Assembly (NCBI RefSeq): GCF_017980685.1
Contig: NZ_JACXXO010000004.1
Coordinates: 248,001-312,000, forward strand
DNA length: 64,000 bases
DNA from: Pseudomonas iridis
GTDB lineage: Bacteria > Pseudomonadota > Gammaproteobacteria > Pseudomonadales > Pseudomonadaceae
Direction: 5' to 3'
A program made the position numbers and the translations under genes. Below the pieces are notes generated by a model. That model did not search any database. It was not told the DNA's origin and saw nothing but the letters and a program-made list of their open reading frames with translations. Position 1 is the first letter of the stretch, and every line of letters begins with the position of its first letter. This document shows, piece after piece, positions 58,569 through 64,000 of the stretch.

Positions 58569-58763
58569 CGGACTCACTGTCATCGAAATATTCTGGAATA
58601 ACACATCGCTCTCAATTGCGCCCCAACCAAACCTCGCGCAAACATCAAAACGAACTGGCAACTTACAAACAATAAAATCGCGCAAAACCCGTCTTTTCGA
58701 GTATTCCTCTCAATTTTTTTCGACCACTTGCCAACCTCTGTCCTCGCGGTTAGGGTTGAAGGC
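58569..58763. other. Intergenic region before the leuA leader
   Basis: The AT-richer stretch 58590-58730 presumably carries the leuA promoter. I can point to no convincing -35/-10 pair. Confidence 0.3.
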
Positions 58764-58841
58764 ATGAAAACCTCTCACACCCTTATTCAGCTTCGCCAGC
58801 ACCGCAGCCTGTGCCTCGTCAGCGCACGACTGCCAGGCTGA
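58764..58841 (+). CDS. Candidate leuA leader peptide
   Basis: A 25-codon open frame ([20 protein letters not shown] then ARLPG) with AGGG 8 bp upstream, ending 89 bp before leuA. Five of 25 codons are Leu (7, 10, 16, 18, 23), with Cys17 inside an LCL triplet. Such a frame before 2-isopropylmalate synthase suggests transcriptional or translational attenuation. A downstream stem GGCCG/CGGCC lies near 58890-58907, but without a clear T run. Confidence 0.55.
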   Translation: MKTSHTLIQLRQHRSLCLVSARLPG

Positions 58842-58930
58842 ATCGCGGCGCCTCGTCCTACGCTTTTCCCAACACATTCGTTGTACCGGCAGGCCGCCTC
58901 TTTTCGGCCCAGACAATAAGGAATTTCCCG

Positions 58931-60610
58931 ATGAGCATGCTCAAAGATCCGTCCTCGAAATACCGCGCGTTCCCCGTCATCAACTTGCCTGATCGCACCT
59001 GGCCGTCGAAAACCATCGATACCGCGCCGATCTGGTGCAGCTCCGACCTGCGTGACGGCAACCAGTCGCTGATCGAACCGATGGACGCGGCGAAAAAGCT
59101 GCGCTTCTGGAAAACCCTCGTGCAAGTGGGCGTGAAGGAAATCGAAGCCTCGTTCCCGGCGGCTTCGCAAACCGACTTCGACTTCGTGCGTACCCTTATT
59201 GAAGAAGGCCACATCCCGGACGACACCACCATTCAGGTGCTGACCCAGGGTCGTGAAGACCTGATCGAGCGCACATTCGAATCCTTGCGCGGCGCGAAGA
59301 AAGCCATCGTTCACCTGTACAACGCCACCTCGCCTTCTTTCCGTCGCATCGTCTTCAACCAGGACAAGGACGGCATCAAGGCCATCGCGGTAAACGCGGC
59401 CAAGCTGTTCGTCAAATACGCCGCCATGCAGCCGGACACCGAGTGGACTTTCGAATACTCGCCGGAAACCTTCAGCGCCACCGAACTGGAATTCGCCAAG
59501 GAAGTCTGTGATGCAGTGATCGAGGTCTGGAACCCGTCGCCTGAGCACAAGATGATCCTCAACTTGCCGGCCACTGTTGAATGCGCGACGCCGAACATCT
59601 ATGCCGACCAGATCGAATGGTTCGGTCGCAACATCAACCGTCGTGACAGCGTGATCATCAGCCTGCACACCCACAACGACCGTGGCACCGGCGTGGCCGC
59701 CACCGAGTTGGGCCTGATGGCTGGCGCCGATCGCGTCGAAGGCTGCCTGTTCGGCAACGGCGAGCGTACCGGCAACGTCGATCTCGTTACCGTCGCACTG
59801 AACATGTACACCCAGGGCCTCGATCCTCAGCTGGACTTCTCCGACATCGACGGCGTGCGCAAAGTCGTTGAAGAGTGCAACCAGATTCAGGTCCACCCAC
59901 GTCACCCGTACGTTGGCGATCTGGTCCACACCGCATTCTCCGGTTCCCACCAGGACGCCATCCGCAAAGGCTTCTCCCAGCAGAAACCAGATGCCCTTTG
60001 GGAAGTGCCGTACTTGCCGATCGACCCGGCCGATATTGGCCGCAGCTACGAGGCGGTGATTCGCGTCAACAGCCAGTCGGGCAAGGGTGGCATTGCCTAC
60101 TTGCTGGAGCAGGAATACGGCATCAGCCTGCCGCGTCGCATGCAGATCGAATTCAGCCAGGTCGTACAGCGTGAAACCGATCGCCTGGGCCTTGAGATGA
60201 CAGCCAAGCAGATCCACTCGCTGTTGATCAGCGAGTACCTGCAAGCCAACACCCCTTATGCGCTGGTCAGCCATCGCCTGCAGGAAGAAAACGGCAACAG
60301 CGCCGTCGAAGTCGAAGTGGCGAGCAAGGGTCAGGGCGAAACCAACCTGCATTGGCGCGGCAAGGGCAACGGTGCGCTGGAAGCACTGGTGGCCGGCTTG
60401 CCGATTCCGGTGGAGATCATGGACTACAACGAACACGCGATTGGTGCGGGCACCAATGCCAAGGCAGCGGCTTACATCGAGCTGCGCGTGAACGGTGAAC
60501 GAGCGGTGCACGGCGTGGGTATCGATGAAAACATCACCACTGCCAGCTTCAAGGCGCTGTTCAGTGCGCTGAATCGCTCGTTGAGCCAGCCGGAAGCGAA
60601 AGCGGCTTAA
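58931..60610 (+). CDS. leuA: 2-isopropylmalate synthase
   Basis: Enzyme of 559 aa, the long Pseudomonas type. The start at 58931 ([14 protein letters not shown]) has AAGGA 8 bp upstream; the open frame from 58811 is not translated as such because of the leader. The catalytic barrel shows [14 protein letters not shown] (metal and substrate), [14 protein letters not shown], and the regulatory C-terminal domain follows after about 430. It commits 2-oxoisovalerate to leucine. Confidence 0.96.
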   Translation: MSMLKDPSSKYRAFPVINLPDRTWPSKTIDTAPIWCSSDLRDGNQSLIEPMDAAKKLRFWKTLVQVGVKEIEASFPAASQTDFDFVRTLIEEGHIPDDTTIQVLTQGREDLIERTFESLRGAKKAIVHLYNATSPSFRRIVFNQDKDGIKAIAVNAAKLFVKYAAMQPDTEWTFEYSPETFSATELEFAKEVCDAVIEVWNPSPEHKMILNLPATVECATPNIYADQIEWFGRNINRRDSVIISLHTHNDRGTGVAATELGLMAGADRVEGCLFGNGERTGNVDLVTVALNMYTQGLDPQLDFSDIDGVRKVVEECNQIQVHPRHPYVGDLVHTAFSGSHQDAIRKGFSQQKPDALWEVPYLPIDPADIGRSYEAVIRVNSQSGKGGIAYLLEQEYGISLPRRMQIEFSQVVQRETDRLGLEMTAKQIHSLLISEYLQANTPYALVSHRLQEENGNSAVEVEVASKGQGETNLHWRGKGNGALEALVAGLPIPVEIMDYNEHAIGAGTNAKAAAYIELRVNGERAVHGVGIDENITTASFKALFSALNRSLSQPEAKAA

Positions 60611-60626
60611 TCCACCGCTGAAACGC

Positions 60627-60663
60627 AAAAGGCCCCGAAGTGAAAGCTTCGGGGCCTTTTTTT
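60627..60663 (+). terminator. Intrinsic terminator after leuA
   Basis: AAAAGGCCCCGAAG pairs with CTTCGGGGCCTTTT, followed by more T, 17 bp after the stop. Confidence 0.95.
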
Positions 60664-60695
60664 GCCTGACATGTTTGTGCAGATTTCAAAGCCCC

Positions 60696-60761
60696 ATTCG
60701 CGAGCAGGCTCGCTCCCACAGGAGGATCGCATTCCAATGTGGGAGCGAGCCTGCTCGCGAA
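60696..60761. repeat. REP-type inverted repeat (CGCGAGCAGGCTCGCTCC family)
   Basis: Perfect arms TTCGCGAGCAGGCTCGCTCC... and its complement flank a 17-base centre, between convergent genes. Confidence 0.9.
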
Positions 60762-60788
60762 AGGGCCCACCCCGTCACCGCTTGAATT

Positions 60789-61580
60789 TCAGGTGAATTC
60801 GAAGGTGTCGGCATCCAGATTCGCCGGAAAACGCTCGCGATAAGCCGCCAGTGGCGCCGCTTCCAGCACAGCCTTGAACACCCCGTCCGCCTCCCCCGCC
60901 GCCAGCAAAGACTCGCCCTGAAAATCCAGCACTTGGCTGTCGCCGGTGTAGGCAAAGCCTTTGCCGTCGGTGCCAACGCGATTCACCGCTGCCACGTAGC
61001 AGAGGTTTTCGATAGCGCGCGCCGGCAACAACCGATTCCAGTGCAGCCGCCGCGCACCCGGCCAGTTGGCGGTGTACAGGAGCAGATCGGTGTCCTGCGC
61101 ATCACGGCTCCACACCGGGAAACGCAAGTCGTAGCAAATCAGCGGACGAATTCGCCAACCCTTGAGTTCGAACTGCACCTGCCGCTCACCGGGCGTGTAG
61201 TGGTTGTGTTCGCCGGCCATGCGGAACAGGTGACGCTTGTCGTAATGCAGCACTTCACCGTCCGGCCGTGCCCACAGCAGGCGATTGCGATGGCTGCCGT
61301 CGGCCGCCTGGATGATCACGCTGCCGGTAATGACCGCATCAAGTCTGGCGGCCTGAAGTCGCAGCCACTTGCTGGTCGGACCATTCTCGGCTTCGGCGAG
61401 GGTTTCCGACTCCATGGAGAAGCCAGTGGTGAACATCTCCGGCAGGATAATCAGATCCGCCCCACGCGCCTGTTCCAGCAACACCTCGAAATGTTCGAAG
61501 TTGGCCTGGCGGTCGTGCCACGCCAGACTGGTCTGGATCAGCGCCAGATTAAGGTCAGGTAATGCACTCAGATCACGCAT
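60789..61580 (-). CDS. Omega-amidase, carbon-nitrogen hydrolase family
   Basis: Protein of 263 aa. The nitrilase-fold catalytic triad is visible: Glu in LPEMFTTGF, Lys in HYDKRHLF and Cys in LICYDLRFPVW. The sequence resembles YafV/Nit2-type omega-amidases, which hydrolyse 2-oxoglutaramate or 2-oxosuccinamate. The start at 61580 (MRDLSALPDL) overlaps the aminotransferase stop by 13 bp, so the pair is coupled. Confidence 0.88.
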   Translation of the reverse strand: MRDLSALPDLNLALIQTSLAWHDRQANFEHFEVLLEQARGADLIILPEMFTTGFSMESETLAEAENGPTSKWLRLQAARLDAVITGSVIIQAADGSHRNRLLWARPDGEVLHYDKRHLFRMAGEHNHYTPGERQVQFELKGWRIRPLICYDLRFPVWSRDAQDTDLLLYTANWPGARRLHWNRLLPARAIENLCYVAAVNRVGTDGKGFAYTGDSQVLDFQGESLLAAGEADGVFKAVLEAAPLAAYRERFPANLDADTFEFT

Positions 61581-62716
61581 AGTTTTGCCGCCGCTTCGCG
61601 CAGCGTCTCCTCGCGTTTGGCAAAGCACAGGCGCACGAGGCGCTGGCCTTCAGGTGGACTCTGGTAGAAAACCGAGATCGGAATACTCGCCACACCGTGC
61701 TCGCGGGTCATCCACAGGGCCATCTCGACGTCATTCAGGTCAGGACGAATCTGTGAGTAATCGACCAGCTGGAAATAGGTGCCGGCAACCCGGTTAAAGG
61801 TGAATCGCGACGGTGCCAGCAAATCACAGAACAGATCGCGCTTGGCCTGATAGAACGCCGGCAGCTCTTCGACATGCTCCGGGTGCTCGGCCATGTAATC
61901 GGCCAAGGCGTATTGCAGCGGCGTGACGCCGCAGAAACTGACGTACTGGTGCACTTTACGCAGCTCAGCCGTCAGGGCCGGCGGCGCGACGACGTAACCG
62001 GTTTTCCAGCCAGTAACGTGGTACGTCTTGCCGAACGAACTGACCACGAAGGCGCGCTGATACAGCTCTTCATGAGCCAGCACGCTGACATGCGGCACGC
62101 CATCAAACACCAGGTGTTCGTAGACTTCATCGCTGATCAGATAAATGTCGCGATCGCGAATCAGCGCCGCCAATTGATCCAGCTCGGCGCGGCTGATCAG
62201 CGCACCACTTGGGTTGTGTGGGGTGTTGAGGACGATCATGCGCGTGCGTGGGCTCAGGGCGGCGGCAAGCTTGTCGAAATCGATGGAGAAATCGTCGGGG
62301 CTCAGTTGCACATGCACGCAACGACCGCCAGCCAATTGCGTTGCGGGGTCGTAACTGTCGTAGCACGGGTCGAACACGATGACTTCGTCGCCGCTGTGGA
62401 TAACTGCCTGAATCGCACAGAAGATCGCCTGTGTCGCGCCGGGCGTCACGGTCACTTCATGTTCGGCATCCACCTTCACGCCATAGCTGCGGGCGATCTT
62501 CGCCGCGATCTGCTGGCGCAGTGCTGGCAGGCCGGTCATCGGCGAATACTGATTATGGCCACTGGCAATGTGCCGACCTACCGCATCGCGCAGAGACTGC
62601 GGGCCGTCGAAATCAGGAAAACCCTGGGACAGGTTGATGGCGCCGGTCTGCGCCGCGAGCTGAGACATCTGCGTGAAAATCGTGATGCCGACATTCGGCA
62701 GCTTACTGGTGATCAT
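61568..62716 (-). CDS. PLP-dependent methionine/glutamine-type aminotransferase (YbdL-like)
   Basis: Class I aminotransferase of 382 aa. The start at 62716 (MITSKLPNVGITIF) has AAGGGG upstream. NLSQGFPDFDGP, LNTPHNPSGALISRAEL, and the PLP lysine in SSFGKTYHVTGWKTGY are present. YbdL-like enzymes transaminate methionine and glutamine with oxo acids. Paired with the omega-amidase it can drive the reaction by destroying the oxo-amide product, as in methionine salvage. Confidence 0.88.
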   Translation of the reverse strand: MITSKLPNVGITIFTQMSQLAAQTGAINLSQGFPDFDGPQSLRDAVGRHIASGHNQYSPMTGLPALRQQIAAKIARSYGVKVDAEHEVTVTPGATQAIFCAIQAVIHSGDEVIVFDPCYDSYDPATQLAGGRCVHVQLSPDDFSIDFDKLAAALSPRTRMIVLNTPHNPSGALISRAELDQLAALIRDRDIYLISDEVYEHLVFDGVPHVSVLAHEELYQRAFVVSSFGKTYHVTGWKTGYVVAPPALTAELRKVHQYVSFCGVTPLQYALADYMAEHPEHVEELPAFYQAKRDLFCDLLAPSRFTFNRVAGTYFQLVDYSQIRPDLNDVEMALWMTREHGVASIPISVFYQSPPEGQRLVRLCFAKREETLREAAAKLCVI

Positions 62717-62740
62717 CGGTAGCCCCTTGCAGGTGAAACG

Positions 62741-62866
62741 CAAGTTTCAAGCGTCAAGCTGCAAGCTGCAAGCAAAAACCCTCGCCCACAAAAAAGGGCT
62801 CCATACGGAGCCCTCTTTGCTTCTACTGCTTTTACTTGAAGCTTGCAGCTCGAAACTTGAAGCTGC
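62741..62866. repeat. Inverted repeat of CAAGCTGCAAGC type around a terminator
   Basis: CAAGTTTCAAGCGTCAAGCT with a tandem GCAAGCT on the left is the complement of GCTTGCAGCTCGAAACTTGA on the right. It sits between the aminotransferase and der and encloses the hairpin at 62791-62818. Confidence 0.75.
62791..62818 (-). terminator. Terminator after der
   Basis: GGGCTCC-ATAC-GGAGCCC with an A run on one side and CTCTTT on the other. It can end der (minus strand), which stops at 62871. Confidence 0.88.
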
Positions 62867-62870
62867 TGTT

Positions 62871-64000
62871 TTATTTCTTGTCGCGGCGTTTCTTGTCGGC
62901 TTTCTTGGTGTGCGACATCATCCGACGCTTCCTGTTGACCTGGCGGTCGGTCAGGGTGTTTTTGTTGCCTTCGTACGGGTTCTCGCCGCCCTTGAACTCG
63001 ATGCGGATCGGCGTACCGACCAGCTTCAGCACACGACGGTAAGTGTTTTCCAGATAGCGCACGTACGACTTCGGCACTTTCTCGATCTGGTTACCGTGGA
63101 TCACGATGATCGGCGGGTTCGCACCACCCAAGTGGGCGTAACGCAGCTTGATCCGGCGGTTGTTGACCATCGGTGGTGCGTGTTCGCCAACCGCGTCTTC
63201 CAGAATCTGGGTCAGACGGTTGGTCGGCCAGCGGGTGACCGCCGACTTGAACGAGTTCTGTACGGAAGCGTAGAGGTTGCCCACGCCAGTGCCGTGCAGT
63301 GCCGAGATGAAGTGGATGTCGGCATAGTCAACGAAGAACAGGCGACGCTGAAGTTCGACTTTCACGAAGTCGCGCTCGCTCGGCGTCATGCCGTCCCACT
63401 TGTTGATCGCGATCACCAGCGCACGACCCGACTCGATGGCGAAGCCCAGCAGGTTGAGGTCGTGATCGACCACACCTTCGCGGGCGTCCATCACGAAGAT
63501 CACCACGTTGGCGTCTTTGATCGCCTGCAGGGTTTTGACCACGGAGAATTTTTCGACTTCTTCGTGAATCTTGCCGCGCTTGCGCACACCAGCGGTGTCG
63601 ATCAGCGTGTACTTCTCTTCATTCCGTTCGAACGGGATGTAGATACTGTCGCGGGTGGTGCCGGGCTGGTCATAAACGATGACCCGGTCTTCACCGAGCA
63701 TGCGGTTAACCAGAGTCGACTTGCCAACGTTCGGACGACCGATGATGGCGATCTTGATGCCGTCTTTTTCGCTCGGGCCAGGAATGCGCTTGGCTTCCTC
63801 GCCTTCGGCAACGACTTCTTCTTCGCCGTCTTCCGGCTCTTCTTCGTCTCTCGGGAATTCACCCAGGGCGATTTCCAGCATCTGAGTAATGCCACGGCCG
63901 TGAGCACCGGCGATAGGAATCGCGTGGCCCATGCCCAACGGAGCAAATTCAGCGCGGGCCATTTCCGGGTCGATGTTGTCGACCTTGTTGGCAACCACGT
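62871..64000 (-). CDS. der: Ribosome-associated GTPase Der (partial, 5' end outside)
   Basis: The last 376 codons of a protein of about 490 aa; the frame runs off the window at 64000, so the apparent start there is not real. The end of the first G domain is visible (VANKVD). The second G domain has GRPNVGKSTLV, DTAGVRKRG and NKWD, followed by the KH-like domain and a Lys/Arg-rich tail. It serves in 50S ribosome assembly. Confidence 0.96.
   Translation of the reverse strand, partial: VVANKVDNIDPEMARAEFAPLGMGHAIPIAGAHGRGITQMLEIALGEFPRDEEEPEDGEEEVVAEGEEAKRIPGPSEKDGIKIAIIGRPNVGKSTLVNRMLGEDRVIVYDQPGTTRDSIYIPFERNEEKYTLIDTAGVRKRGKIHEEVEKFSVVKTLQAIKDANVVIFVMDAREGVVDHDLNLLGFAIESGRALVIAINKWDGMTPSERDFVKVELQRRLFFVDYADIHFISALHGTGVGNLYASVQNSFKSAVTRWPTNRLTQILEDAVGEHAPPMVNNRRIKLRYAHLGGANPPIIVIHGNQIEKVPKSYVRYLENTYRRVLKLVGTPIRIEFKGGENPYEGNKNTLTDRQVNRKRRMMSHTKKADKKRRDKK

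Noticed and set aside
58787..60628. Long minus-strand frame opposite leuA
   Set aside because: Shadow of leuA, without a family pattern.

Overview
The window looks like the chromosome of a fluorescent pseudomonad (Pseudomonas fluorescens group). Coding density is high and most genes are GC-rich. Recognisable Pseudomonas neighbourhoods include lon2-icp-yhhN, cmoAB, oprB-gcd, guaBA, xseA, leuA and der. Short hyphenated palindromes of the REP type sit in many intergenic gaps. I saw no rRNA, tRNA, CRISPR array, insertion sequence or phage module.

Layout. (1) 0.1-12 kb: two large DUF6543-type effector/toxin proteins flank a divergent bifunctional penicillin-binding protein. The first ends in a domain with a possible CNF-like Cys/His deamidase arrangement. 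The second is a leucine-rich-repeat NEL-type E3 ubiquitin ligase. (2) 12-19 kb: a six-gene CS1/alpha-type chaperone-usher fimbrial operon on the minus strand with two pilins and two tip-adhesin-like proteins, read from an AT-rich upstream region. (3) 19.6-26.2 kb: a PadR regulator (YqjI-like) with a siderophore-interacting ferric reductase, two small genes, then the glucose oxidation pair oprB and gcd. (4) 26.4-29.1 kb: a highly structured non-coding block leading into a small DUF6124 gene, an unknown gene and a solitary AAA ATPase, the likely accessory part. (5) 29-36.8 kb: a second Lon protease, a chagasin-type inhibitor lipoprotein, lysoplasmalogenase, cmoA-cmoB (wobble uridine modification), tadA and a Tat-exported multicopper oxidase. 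(6) 36.9-45.2 kb: a complete trehalose PTS island. It holds treR, EIIBC, phosphotrehalase, a maltoporin-type porin, an EIIA-HPr-EI fusion and a stand-alone degenerate EIIB. A perfect 17-bp inverted repeat lies in the treR/treP intergenic region. (7) 45.2-51.7 kb: two tandem paralogous large toxins with a Tiki/ChaN-like C-terminal region that has lost its signature residues. (8) 51.7-64 kb: guaA, guaB, a zinc-ribbon-like protein, a remnant of a TauE/SafE transporter, xseA, an M23 peptidase, leuA with a short leader ORF, an omega-amidase/aminotransferase pair and the 3' part of der.

How it fits together: the trehalose genes form one uptake-to-hydrolysis pathway (porin, PTS phosphorylation, trehalose-6-phosphate hydrolysis, repressor). 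oprB and gcd serve periplasmic glucose oxidation. The aminotransferase and omega-amidase can work in sequence on 2-oxo acid amides. The four big effectors and the fimbriae suggest contact with a eukaryotic host, although no secretion apparatus is visible here. The most interesting items are the structured block at 26.42-26.73 kb, the CNF-like C-terminus near 0.6 kb, the two active-site-ablated toxins at 45-52 kb, the Cys-less EIIB and the leuA leader ORF.
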